A DNA stretch of 64,000 bases from CAIWHR01 sp963741355 (GTDB lineage: Bacteria; Pseudomonadota; Gammaproteobacteria; Burkholderiales; Casimicrobiaceae). Shown here one piece after another: positions 20,078 to 28,863 of the stretch; within the stretch, counting starts at the first letter, position 1; the number at the start of each line of letters is the position of its first letter. A model generated the notes under the pieces. The model ran no database searches and was not told the origin of the DNA. It saw only the letters and a program-made list of their open reading frames with translations. The translations under genes and the position numbers were made by a program. The stretch spans positions 8,615-72,614 of the forward strand of contig CAVUIG010000021.1 in assembly GCA_963741355.1 (NCBI GenBank), read 5' to 3'.

Positions 20078-20728
20078 CTACTTCGGCGCGGCGATCAGCC
20101 CGCGCGCCGAGAGCTGCTTGATGATGAGATCCGCGAATCCAGGCGTCTCCTGCGCGACCGACTGCGGGTTCATCGTCTGCGTCGTCGCCGACCAGATGAG
20201 GCGCCGCGTCTTCACGTCGTAGAGGCTCGCCTCGACCGAGGCGACGTCATATTGCGACACCTGGGTAACCGGGTACCACGCGGGCCCGTAGAAGCCGCCG
20301 TACGGGCCGTATCCGGGCCCGAATCCCGGACCCCACCCGGGGCCGCCGCCGGGAACCATCGTCGTCGAGACCTGCGTCTTGGTGTCGACGCCGAGCAGGC
20401 GCACGACGAGGAGCCCCTGCGCGCCCGACTTCTCGATCGCGGCGGAGAACGGCCCTTCGGCCACGCGCGCGTCGTCCGCCATCACCGTGTAGCCGGGAAC
20501 GCCGTCGACGCCGACGGCGCGCAGCTTCTGCGCGAAGATGTCCTCGAACACGCGGCGGTTGGACACGTTGCCGCTGCCCACGCCCACGACGTCGATCTTC
20601 TGCATCGGGCCGCCGGTGTACGCGGGGTCGAACCACGCCGACTGGATCGACGTCGACTGGCAGCCCGTCAGCGCGACGAGCAACGCCACGCCGGCCGCCG
20701 CGAATGCACGGACAAGCGAGAAATTCAT
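20078..20728 (-). CDS. DUF4136-like lipoprotein with Gly/Pro-rich insert
   Basis: 216 residues, intact. Lipoprotein signal with lipobox LTGCQS near residue 23. The body SAWFDPAYTGGPMQKIDVVG and ENIFAQ-type segments match small envelope lipoproteins of the DUF4136 kind. An insert of about 25 residues made of Gly, Pro, Tyr and Trp lies near residues 125-150, before the domain resumes with DVASVEASLYDVKTRRLIW. The C-terminus (ADLIIKQLSARGLI) fits the family. It is convergent with the META lipoprotein. The function is not known. Confidence 0.65.
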   Translation of the reverse strand: MNFSLVRAFAAAGVALLVALTGCQSTSIQSAWFDPAYTGGPMQKIDVVGVGSGNVSNRRVFEDIFAQKLRAVGVDGVPGYTVMADDARVAEGPFSAAIEKSGAQGLLVVRLLGVDTKTQVSTTMVPGGGPGWGPGFGPGYGPYGGFYGPAWYPVTQVSQYDVASVEASLYDVKTRRLIWSATTQTMNPQSVAQETPGFADLIIKQLSARGLIAAPK

Positions 20729-20863
20729 GGAATGGCCTCGTCGAAAGGGGTTGCGACGGGATCGGTGATAGCGACAGGATGCGCTTCGGCGTTCGCTGCC
20801 GGCGGCGTCTCGTACCGCGCATTCTATCGCCTTGCCGGCACGCGCCGTGCCGGGCGCGCGGCG

Positions 20864-21640
20864 TCAGCGGTTCCTGAACACGGGCTTGCGCTTCTCGACG
20901 AAGGCACGCATGCCCTCCTTCTGATCGTCGAGCGCGAACGTCGAATGAAACTCGCGCCGCTCGAACAGCAGTCCTTCCGCGAGCGAGGACTCGTAGGCGC
21001 GGTTGATCGCCTCCTTGATCTTGAGCACGACGGGCAGCGAGTGCGTCGCGATCTTCGCGGCGACGGCCAGCGCTTCCTCCTCGAGGCCGGCGGCGGGCAC
21101 GACGCGCGCGACGAGCCCGCTGCGCTCGGCCTCGGCGGCGTCGATCATGCGCCCGGTGAGGCACCAGTCCATCGCCTTTGACTTCCCGACGGCGCGCGGC
21201 AGCCGCTGCGTGCCGCCCATCCCCGGCATCGTGCCGATCGAAACCTCGGGCTGGCCGAATTTCGCGGTGTCGGCGGCGATGATGAGGTCGCAGGACATCG
21301 CGAGCTCGCACCCGCCGCCCAGCGCGTAGCCGGCGACCGCCGCGATCACCGGCTTGCGGATGGCGCGGATGCGCTCCCAGTCCGTCGTGATGTAGTTGTC
21401 ATGCAGCACCGTCTGGTAGCTCCAGTCGGCCATCGCGCCGATGTCGGCGCCGGCGGCAAAGGCCTTGTCGTTGCCGGTGAGGACGATGGCCGATATGCCG
21501 TCGTCCGCGTCGAAGCGTTCGAGCGCCTCGCCCAGCTCCTTCGCGAGCTCGCCGTTGAGGGCGTTCATCCGCTGGGGACGGTTGAGTCGCACGATGCCCA
21601 CGCGCCCGCGCGTCTCGACGACGATGTTCTGATAGGTCAT
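20864..21640 (-). CDS. Enoyl-CoA hydratase/isomerase
   Basis: 258 residues, intact, normal crotonase length. Oxyanion-hole segments KAFAAGADIGAMAD and AGYALGGGCELAMSCDLI are present, and GQPEVSIGTMPGMGGTQRL carries the catalytic Glu region, so a true hydratase is likely. ATG 21640 is preceded by AGGAAA. It stands alone, away from the paa operon; since no paaF is seen in that operon, this enzyme could supply that step, but it could equally serve general beta-oxidation. Confidence 0.85.
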   Translation of the reverse strand: MTYQNIVVETRGRVGIVRLNRPQRMNALNGELAKELGEALERFDADDGISAIVLTGNDKAFAAGADIGAMADWSYQTVLHDNYITTDWERIRAIRKPVIAAVAGYALGGGCELAMSCDLIIAADTAKFGQPEVSIGTMPGMGGTQRLPRAVGKSKAMDWCLTGRMIDAAEAERSGLVARVVPAAGLEEEALAVAAKIATHSLPVVLKIKEAINRAYESSLAEGLLFERREFHSTFALDDQKEGMRAFVEKRKPVFRNR

Positions 21641-22203
21641 TTCGATTTCCTGGCGATTGATGCGGGAAGGACGCTCGCGGGGCACGCGGACGCGCGCCGG
21701 GAGGACGCCCCAAGAATGCCTTGGCGGCGGCCACTCGTCGAGTCCCGCCCCGCAGACCGGTCGATACGGCGCGTCCTCGATGCGCCCGCCCCGGCGGCTG
21801 CCGGTGCCTCCTTCCGCCCCATCTGCGCCGGACCCGCGCCCGGGCCGTGCCACTCGTTCTCGGGTGCCGGCCCCCCGGGAGGCGGCCCCCCGTTGCCGGC
21901 GCCCGCGGTCGACCCGACGAAACGGGTTGACTTCCGACAAGAATCTATGACAATGTGCTATGACATTGGCATGAATCGGGATCCGGCGGAGCCGCCGGCG
22001 GGAGGATCCCGGGGGCCGAACGAAGGGCCCGAATCGAAGGCCTCCGCCAAGGGATTGTATTTAAAGCACTAATTGAAGCAAGGCGCAGCTAGCCGCGCGA
22101 GGCAGGCAGTCCGGGGGAACGGGACGTCGCGCCGGCCGCCGGCGCAAAGGCAACGCACCACAGGGACGGCACGGCCGTGTGTAGCCAGTCAAAGGAGAAA
22201 CAG
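21641..22203. other. Intergenic region with no supported gene
   Basis: This 563-bp gap lies between two divergent genes. Both strands were read; open frames are Pro/Arg-rich shadows. A small dyad CAATG/CATTG sits at about 21952-21970 beside two near-identical CTATGACA words, in a locally AT-richer patch. TTGTATTTAAAG near 22055 may belong to the promoter of the cytochrome-like gene. An AAAGGAG ribosome site ends the gap. Confidence 0.4.
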
Positions 22204-23326
22204 ATGTTCTCGTTCAAACAGGTCTGTTGCTTGAGTTTGGCTTTGGGCGTCGCGGCCTTCGCCGCAACGGCCAATGCGCAAAGCGCCGCGGCAGGCAAGA
22301 CTCTGTACCTCGCCAATTGCAATTCCTGCCACGGCTTTCCCAACTATCCGCTCGTGCAGAAGGGTGCGGCGGCGGCGGTGATCCAGACTGCGATCGCCAC
22401 CAAGGTGCCGAAGATGAACACGCCCGCGCTGACCGGCCTCACGTCGGCGAACCTGAGCGACATCGCCGCCATATCTCAATTCGATCGTGGGTGCCGGGTT
22501 CAACAACTACCAGGGACTCTGGTGGGTGCCGGCCGCTGCCGAGGACGGATGGGGCATCAACTTCGCGCATCAGGGCGACCAGATCTTCGCGACGTGGTAC
22601 ACGTACGACAGTGCCGGCAACCCATGGTGGATGTCGATGCTGACCGCCCGCACGTCGCCCACGAGCAACGTGTACTCCGGACCCGTCTACACCGACACCG
22701 GTCCGGCTTTCAACGCCTTCACGGGCACCGGGGTGCCGACACAGGTCGGCATCGGGACGCTGACCTTCACCGACCGGGACAACGGCGTGCTCTCCTACGG
22801 CGTCGTCGCGGGAGGCGGCAACGTCCAGCAGATCAAGCAGATCACGCGCTTCCAGCTCAACACCCTGACCAATCCGCCGGTCTGCGCGTACGGGGCTGCG
22901 ACCACCAGCCAGTTGAAGCAGGCGACGCAACTATCCAGGACTTGTGGTGGGTGCCCGAACGGCGTCGAGTCGGGCTGGGGCATCAACTTCGCGCATCAGG
23001 GCACGCAGCTCTTCGCAACCTGGTACACGTACGGACACGAATAACCAGCCGATGTGGCTGTCGGTGCTGGCGACGCAGACGACCGGAGCGCAGTATTCCG
23101 GCCCGCTGCTCAAGACCGTCGGGGCCCGCGCTACGACGCATACGACAAGACGGAGCGCAACGCGCCGATTGCAGGTTGGCTCCGCGAACGATCACCTTCG
23201 CCAACGGCAATTCGGCGACGTATGGGCTACACGATCAACGGGCAGGGCGGGCTTCCTTCCGTGCAGCAGACGAAGACGCTGACGCGCTTCCTGTTCGGGC
23301 CAGGCGCCGCGACGATCTGCCACTAG
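22204..23326 (+). CDS. Secreted c-type cytochrome-like protein with two Trp-rich repeats, frameshifted
   Basis: AAAGGAGAAACAG leads directly into ATG 22204. A Sec signal peptide (cleaved after ATANA) precedes a short cytochrome c domain with CNSCH heme motif and distal PKMNTPALTGL region. After that come two repeats of about 120 residues, each beginning LWWVP, then GWGINFAHQG and QFATWYTY-like words and ending in TRFQL or TRFLF. The second repeat shares GWGINFAHQGTQLFATWYTY almost word for word. Four or so frame breaks (near 22480, 22935, 23035 and 23130-23220) look like doubled bases. It is probably periplasmic or extracellular. The repeat family is common in GC-rich betaproteobacteria but I know of no assigned function. 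Confidence 0.7.
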
Positions 23327-23442
23327 TATCTGCCGCTTCGATCGGCGTCACGCCGATGCCGCACGCGCGCCGGGCTTCATGCCCGGCGTCGCTTTTTCGG
23401 CCGTCCGGATTCGATTCGGATGTCGTCCGATCCGACGCGCGG

Positions 23443-24798
23443 TCAGGCGCGCGTCGGATCGAAGCGCTTCTTCAGGCCCTGCCAGCAGCGGTAGTACTCG
23501 GGCTGGCGCTGCGCCGATTCGAGTGCTGCGCGCGTCGGCCGGATCGGCAGGCGCGTCTCGAACATGAACGCCATCGTGTCGCGGATGCGCGTCGGCAGGG
23601 CGAGGTCCATCGTGCTGGCCTTGTCGTAGGTGTCGGCGTCCGGCCCGTGGCCCGTCATGCAGTTGTGCAGGCTCGCGCCGCCCGGGACGAAGCCCTCGGC
23701 CTTGGCGTCGTAGGCGCCTTCGATCAATCCCATGAATTCGCTTGCGACGTTGCGGTGGTACCACGGCGGCCGGAACGTGTGCTCCATCGCGAGGATCCGC
23801 GGTGGGAAGATGACGAAGTCGATCGTGTCCACACCCGGGGTATCGCTCTGCGACTGCAGGACGAGGAAGATCGACGGGTCGGGGTGGTCGTAGCTGATCG
23901 AGCCGATCGCGTTGAACCGCGTGAGATCGTATTTGTACGGCGCGTAATTGCCATGCCAGGCGACGACGTCGAGCGGGGAATGGCCGATCGCGGCGGACCA
24001 GAGATTGCCGAGGAACTTCGCGATGAGCTCGAATTCGCCGTCCCGGTCCTCGTACCACGCGACCGGCGTCATGAAGTCGCGCGAGTTGGCGAGACCGTTG
24101 GAGCCGATCACACCGAGGTCCGGCAGCCTGAACGGCGCGCCGTAATTCTCGCAGACGTAGCCGCGCGCCGCGCCGTCGGGCAGCTCGACACGGAAGCGCA
24201 CGCCGCGCGGAATCACGGCAATCTCGAGCGGCGCAACGTCGAGCCGCCCGAATTCGGTCGCGAGGCGCAGGCGGCCCTGCTGCGGAACGATCAGAAGCTC
24301 GCCGTCGGCGTCGTAGAAGAAGCGGCCGGTCATCGAGCGGTTCGCCGCAAAGAGGTGGATCGCGCAGCCACTCATCGCAGCGGGTTCCCCGTTGCCCGCC
24401 ATCGTGATGAGACCCGCAACGAAATCGGTCGGCTCCGCCGGCATCGGCAACGGATCCCAGCGCAGCTGATCGGGCGGCGTGACGACCTCCGTGAACCGGC
24501 TTTCGATGCGACCGCTTTCCAGGAGGCGGAACGGCTCGTGCATCGCCGCGGGCCGGATCCGGTACGTCCACGAGCGCCGGTTGGCGCCGCGCGGCGCCGT
24601 GAACGCGCTGCCCGAGAGCTGCTCGGCGTAGAGGCCGTACGGCGCGCGCTGCGGCGAATTCTGGCCGACCGGCAACGCGCCCGGAAGCGCCTCGGTCGCG
24701 AACTCGTTGCCGAATCCGGAGACGTATCCGAGGGCCGGCTCGTCGGGCGTGACCGGAATCGGCGTAGCGTCCGCCAATGGCGCGATGCGCTTGTTCAT
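23443..24798 (-). CDS. hmgA: Homogentisate 1,2-dioxygenase
   Basis: 451 residues, intact, matching the usual length. Signature parts: YVSGFGNEFATEALPGALP at the N-terminus, VVAWHGNYAPYKYDL, and the iron ligands in FRPPWYHRNVASEFMG (His and Glu) and CMTGHGPDADTYDKAS (His). It opens the ring of homogentisate to maleylacetoacetate. Start ATG at 24798 fits the family; the longer open frame upstream does not. It is the last gene of the minus-strand run from iorA. The later steps (maleylacetoacetate isomerase, fumarylacetoacetase) are not in this window. Confidence 0.97.
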   Translation of the reverse strand: MNKRIAPLADATPIPVTPDEPALGYVSGFGNEFATEALPGALPVGQNSPQRAPYGLYAEQLSGSAFTAPRGANRRSWTYRIRPAAMHEPFRLLESGRIESRFTEVVTPPDQLRWDPLPMPAEPTDFVAGLITMAGNGEPAAMSGCAIHLFAANRSMTGRFFYDADGELLIVPQQGRLRLATEFGRLDVAPLEIAVIPRGVRFRVELPDGAARGYVCENYGAPFRLPDLGVIGSNGLANSRDFMTPVAWYEDRDGEFELIAKFLGNLWSAAIGHSPLDVVAWHGNYAPYKYDLTRFNAIGSISYDHPDPSIFLVLQSQSDTPGVDTIDFVIFPPRILAMEHTFRPPWYHRNVASEFMGLIEGAYDAKAEGFVPGGASLHNCMTGHGPDADTYDKASTMDLALPTRIRDTMAFMFETRLPIRPTRAALESAQRQPEYYRCWQGLKKRFDPTRA

Positions 24799-24839
24799 CG
24801 GGATTCCGTCATGAGATTCGCGTGAGGAGCGCCACGCCG

Positions 24840-25046
24840 TCACCGCGATTCCAGCACGTCCTCGCGCGCCGCGGCCATCGCCGCAGTCAGCACGCTGGCG
24901 TCGCCGATGTGATTGGCGAGCAGCAGGATCAGCTTTGCATTGACGAGCGCGCTCTGCGCTTCGCTGAGGTCGCGATGCAGCGCAATCAACGCCTCGTAGA
25001 AATCGTCGGGTGCGGCGATATTGGGAGCGGTCTCTAGTGCCGACAT
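24840..25046 (-). CDS. mhaB: Small DUF2783/MhaB-like coupling protein
   Basis: 68 residues from ATG 25046, with GAAGG about 11 bp upstream; an in-frame TTG would add six residues. The sequence DDFYEALIALHRDLSEAQS with LILLLANHIGD is a compact helical protein of the DUF2783 type, which sits next to aromatic flavin hydroxylases. In Pseudomonas putida U the small protein MhaB is needed by MhaA to turn 3-hydroxyphenylacetate into homogentisate. Position between a flavin monooxygenase and hmgA supports that role. The name is inference from context and size. Confidence 0.65.
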   Translation of the reverse strand: MSALETAPNIAAPDDFYEALIALHRDLSEAQSALVNAKLILLLANHIGDASVLTAAMAAAREDVLESR

Positions 25047-25060
25047 CGGATGATCATCCT

Positions 25061-26743
25061 TCAATCATTGGCGGTCGCGCGCGCGATCGCACGGCGCACG
25101 GCACCGGCGTCGAATTGGCGCCAGCGCGCGACGACGTGCTGGTCCGGACGAAAAAGGTAGCACGTGCCGGGCTTTCCGTCATAGCGCTCCCGGAGGAGCC
25201 CGGCCCGGTCCTCGAGCGCGATGCCGTCGCCGCCGGCGTTCGCGCCTACGTGGACGACGCGGCACGGCACGCGGTCCTGCGCCAGCGACGCCGCGGCGGC
25301 GGCGGGAACGGCGCCGCCGAACGCGACGAGCGTAAACCCGCCCTGCAAGTAGTCGAGGAACCACTCCGACCCGGGGCCGCGCACCGGCGCATCGGCCGCG
25401 GGCGCGCCCGGGGCTTGCGCCGACTCGAACGATTCGCCCGGCGCGTCGGGCGTGCTGAGCGGCGATGCGGCATAGACGTGCGGGATCGACAGGCGCCCGC
25501 TGTTGACGAGCTTGCGCGCAAAGGCGTGGCGCTTGGCGAGCGCCAGCACCGCGTCGCGGAACGTGCGCGACATCGCGCTCTTCGGCGTGATGAAGTCGGT
25601 CGCGCGCGTCGAATTGAGGATGTTCTCGTCGGCCGCCGCGGTCCGTTCGGCGTCGTAGCTCTCCAGCAGCCTCTCGGGCGCATCGCCGTTGATCACCAGC
25701 GCCAGTTTCCAGGCGAGATTGTCGGCGTCCTGGACGCCGCTGTTCGCGCCGCGCGCGCCGAACGGGGAGACGAGATGCGCGGCGTCGCCGGCGAACAGAA
25801 TGCGGCCGTGGCGAAAGCGCCGCATGCGCCGGCACTGGAACGTATAGACGCTCGCCCACTCGATGTCGAATTCGACCTTCGGTCCCAGCATGGCGCGCAG
25901 GCGCGGAAGGATCCGTTCCGGCTTGCGCTCCTCCTCGGGATCGGCGTCCCAGCCAAGCTGGAAGTCGATGCGCCAGACGTCGTCGGCCTGCCGGTGCAGC
26001 AGCGCCGACTGATTCCGGTGGAACGGCGGGTCGAACCAGAACCACCGCTCGGCCGGAAAATCCGAGCGCATGTGAATGTCGGCGATGAGGAAGCGGTCGC
26101 GAAACACCTGGCCTTCGGATTCGAGCCCGAGCAGCGTGCGCACCGTGCTCTTCGCGCCGTCGGCGACGATGAGCCAGTCACAGGAGAGCCAGTAGTCGCC
26201 CTCCGGTGTCTCGACGCGCAGCACCGCGCCGTCGTCATCCGGCGTCACCTCGACGACCTTGTTGTGCCAGCGGACCTCTGCGGAGGGCAGCTCGGCGACG
26301 CGATCGACCAGGAATTCCTCGAGGTAGTACTGCTGCAGATTCACGAACGCGGGGCGCCGATGGCCGTTTTCGGGGAGCAGGTCGAAGCGGTAGGCGAGCT
26401 CGTCCCGGAAGAAGACGCGCCCGACCTTCCATTCGACTCCCTTGCGCACGACGCGCTCGCCGCACCCGAGCCGATCCAGGATCTCGAGCGTGCGCTTGGC
26501 GTAGCAGATCGCGCGCGAGCCGACGCTCACCGTGCTGTCGTCGTCCAGCACGACCACCGGGATGTCGCGCTGCGCGAGGTCGATCGCCGCGGCGAGCCCG
26601 ACGGGACCCGCGCCGACGACGACGACCGGACGGCGCTGCGGCGGCGAATCCTGGTCGCTCGAGCGCTCGTACGCGTAGACCGGATTCGTGTAGGTCTTCA
26701 CCGGGAGCCTGATTTCCGCGGGAACGCGAGCCGCGCGACTCAC
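25061..26743 (-). CDS. mhaA: FAD-dependent aromatic hydroxylase (MhaA-like, homogentisate-forming)
   Basis: 560 residues, intact. FAD motif VVVGAGPVGLAAAIDLAQ (about 42-59), second FAD motif GDAAHLVSPFGARGANSG with DADNLAWKL, and a C-terminal thioredoxin-like domain end as in the PheA/TfdB/MhpA family. The GTG start at 26743 overlaps the upstream stop (GTGA) and follows GGAGG. Immediately downstream are the DUF2783 protein and hmgA, as in the mhaAB-hmg cluster that hydroxylates 3-hydroxyphenylacetate at C6. A 4-hydroxyphenylacetate 1-hydroxylase or 3-(3-hydroxyphenyl)propionate hydroxylase activity cannot be excluded from sequence. Confidence 0.75.
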   Translation of the reverse strand: MSRAARVPAEIRLPVKTYTNPVYAYERSSDQDSPPQRRPVVVVGAGPVGLAAAIDLAQRDIPVVVLDDDSTVSVGSRAICYAKRTLEILDRLGCGERVVRKGVEWKVGRVFFRDELAYRFDLLPENGHRRPAFVNLQQYYLEEFLVDRVAELPSAEVRWHNKVVEVTPDDDGAVLRVETPEGDYWLSCDWLIVADGAKSTVRTLLGLESEGQVFRDRFLIADIHMRSDFPAERWFWFDPPFHRNQSALLHRQADDVWRIDFQLGWDADPEEERKPERILPRLRAMLGPKVEFDIEWASVYTFQCRRMRRFRHGRILFAGDAAHLVSPFGARGANSGVQDADNLAWKLALVINGDAPERLLESYDAERTAAADENILNSTRATDFITPKSAMSRTFRDAVLALAKRHAFARKLVNSGRLSIPHVYAASPLSTPDAPGESFESAQAPGAPAADAPVRGPGSEWFLDYLQGGFTLVAFGGAVPAAAAASLAQDRVPCRVVHVGANAGGDGIALEDRAGLLRERYDGKPGTCYLFRPDQHVVARWRQFDAGAVRRAIARATAND

Positions 26744-27693
26744 CCTTCGAGCGCCTCCCACAGCTCCTTGTCGCGGCGGGCGGTCCAGATGCGCGGATCC
26801 TTGTGCAGCGTCGCCTCGTCGTAGGCGCGCGACACGTCGAACGGCAGGCAGTGATCGAAGATCACCCAGTCGCCGAACTTCGGCTTCAGCAGCGCGTAGG
26901 TGTCCTTGTAGACGCTGCGCAGGTCCTTGCCGGCCGCGGCCCCCTCCTTCACCGCGGCGAACATCTCGGTCACGAACGCCCGCGTTCCGTCGAGTCCCGC
27001 CTTGACGTCGCGCGGCGTCTGCAGCGTCGCGCCGCGTCCGGGGACGAGCTTCTCGGGCCGCAGCGCCGCGATCGCGTCGAGCGTCGCCGGCCAGTCGGAC
27101 AGATAGGCGTCGCCGGTGTAAGGCGTCGCGGCATACTCGACGAGATCGCCGGAGAAGAGGATCTTTTCCTGCGGCAGCCAGACGACCGTGTCGCCCTTGG
27201 TGTGGCCGCGGCCGAGCTGCAGGATCTCGACCTCGAGGCGACCGAGGCGCATCGACAGCCTCCGGTCGAAGACGATGGTGGGCCACGTGAGGCCGGGCAC
27301 CGACTCGACGGCGCGAAACAGGCGCGGAAAGCGCTCGATCTCGCTCTTCATGTCGGCCTCGCCGCGCTCGACGATGAGATCGTAGGTGTCGCGGCTCGCG
27401 ATGATGTTCTGCGCGCCGTAGCCCGCCGCGCCCAGCACGCGTACCGCGTGGTAGTGCGAAAGGACGACGTGGCGGATCGGAAGGTCGGTGACCTCGCGGA
27501 TGCGGCGCACGACGTCCTGCGCCATCACCGGCGTGGCCTGCGTGTCGATCACCATGACCGCATCGTCGCCGACGACGATGCCGGTGTTGGGGTCGCCCTC
27601 GGCGGTGTACGCGTAGGCGTGCTCGGAGAGCTTGTCGAAGCTGACCTGCTTTTCGACGAGGTCGGCCTGCGATGCGAACTTCTTGTCGGTCAT
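26740..27693 (-). CDS. MBL-fold metallo-hydrolase of the homogentisate gene cluster
   Basis: 317 residues, intact. Beta-lactamase-fold features: VVGDDAVMVIDTQ, VVLSHYHAVRVLGAAGY (residues 78-94), GRGHTKGDTVVWLP and ILFSGDLVEY. The first metal motif reads HYHAVR, so the usual Asp and His of HxHxDH are replaced, which suggests one metal or altered chemistry. It is coupled to mhaA by a GTGA overlap and sits between it and the TRAP transporter genes. A role as thioesterase, lactonase or quinoprotein-relay enzyme in aryl-acetate metabolism is possible but unproven. Confidence 0.75.
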   Translation of the reverse strand: MTDKKFASQADLVEKQVSFDKLSEHAYAYTAEGDPNTGIVVGDDAVMVIDTQATPVMAQDVVRRIREVTDLPIRHVVLSHYHAVRVLGAAGYGAQNIIASRDTYDLIVERGEADMKSEIERFPRLFRAVESVPGLTWPTIVFDRRLSMRLGRLEVEILQLGRGHTKGDTVVWLPQEKILFSGDLVEYAATPYTGDAYLSDWPATLDAIAALRPEKLVPGRGATLQTPRDVKAGLDGTRAFVTEMFAAVKEGAAAGKDLRSVYKDTYALLKPKFGDWVIFDHCLPFDVSRAYDEATLHKDPRIWTARRDKELWEALEG

Positions 27694-27805
27694 GGGAATT
27701 CCGGCTCTCTCGCCGCGGAGAAATCGCGGCGCGGCCGGAAATCTTAACCGATCCCCGCGGCGGGCGGCAGACTCCGCGCGCCGGCCCGCCGCAAGACTTG
27801 CCGGC

Positions 27806-28841
27806 TCAGCCGCCGTTCTTCTTGATCAGCGCCTTTGCGTCTTCGAGCAGCGCCGCGCCATTCGCGCCCTTGGCGTTGGCCTCGCCGATCCAGTCCTTGT
27901 CGACACCCTCGGTCGCCTTCTTCCAGCGATCGTACTCGGCGGGCGTCAGCACATTGATCGTCGCCTTGTGGGCGAGCGCCGCCTTCTGCGCCGGCGCGAC
28001 CGTGCCGTCCCAGATCTTGCCCGCCCAGCGCGACGTCTCGACTCCGCTGTTCGCGTCGATGACCTTCTTGAGGTCAGGGGGAAGGCTGTCGTACTTCGCC
28101 TGATTCATCGCGACGACGAAGATGGAGTTCGACATCGTCGGCTGGCCCGGCCGGTGAGTCCGTGTGCGTCTTCGCAATCTCGTCGATCTTGATCGCCGGA
28201 ACAATCTCCCACGGCAGCGACGCGCCGTCGACGACGCCCTTCGACATCGCCTCCGGAACCTGCGGCACCGGCATCTGCACGGGCACGGCACCGAGCGCCG
28301 CGAGCACCTTCGTGGCAATTCGCGTCGGCGCGCGCACCTTGAGTCCCTTGAGGTCCTCGAGCGTCTTCACGGTCTTGTCGGTGAAATGCAGCTGCGCGCC
28401 GTCGTGGACGTGGACGAGGATGAGCTTCGTCCCCTTGAATTCGTCCAGCGAATTCTTCTGGATGTACTCCCACAGCGCCGGGCTGCCGGTCTCCGCGCTC
28501 TTGATGAGGTACGGCAGCTCGAAGACCTCCGACTTGACGAAGCGCCCGGCCTGGTACGTCGGGATCGTCCAGATGATGTCGACGACGCCGTCCTTCGCCT
28601 GGTCGAACAGCTGCGGCGGCGTGCCGCCCAGCTGCATCGCCGGATAGATCTGGCACTTGAGGCGCCCGGCCGATTCCTTGCCGATCTTCTCGCACCACGG
28701 CCCCAGCAGCTGCTGCTGCGCCGTCGAATTGGGTCCGAGAAAGTGCTCGACCTTGAGCACGACTTCCTGCGCGCCGGCGACGCTCCACGCGAATGCGACC
28801 GCGGCCGGCACCATCCACTGCACGAGCTTGCGGGTTTTCAT
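27806..28841 (-). CDS. dctP: TRAP transporter solute-binding protein (DctP family), frameshifted
   Basis: About 344 residues. AAGGAGGAGG stands just before ATG 28841. A signal peptide ends at AGAQ. The body has VEHFLGPNSTAQQQLLGPW, KVRAPTRIATKVLAALGA and PVPQVPEAMSKGVVDGAS, the ligand-binding Arg and the signature of DctP proteins. One break near 28150 (CCGGCCGGGCCAGCC) is repaired by removing one G, giving GQPTMSNSIFVVAMNQ. It binds an organic acid in the periplasm and delivers it to the DctQM channel encoded just upstream in the same operon. The cluster suggests an aromatic acid such as a hydroxyphenylacetate. Confidence 0.9.
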
Positions 28842-28863
28842 GCGACCTCCTCCTTGACCAGCT

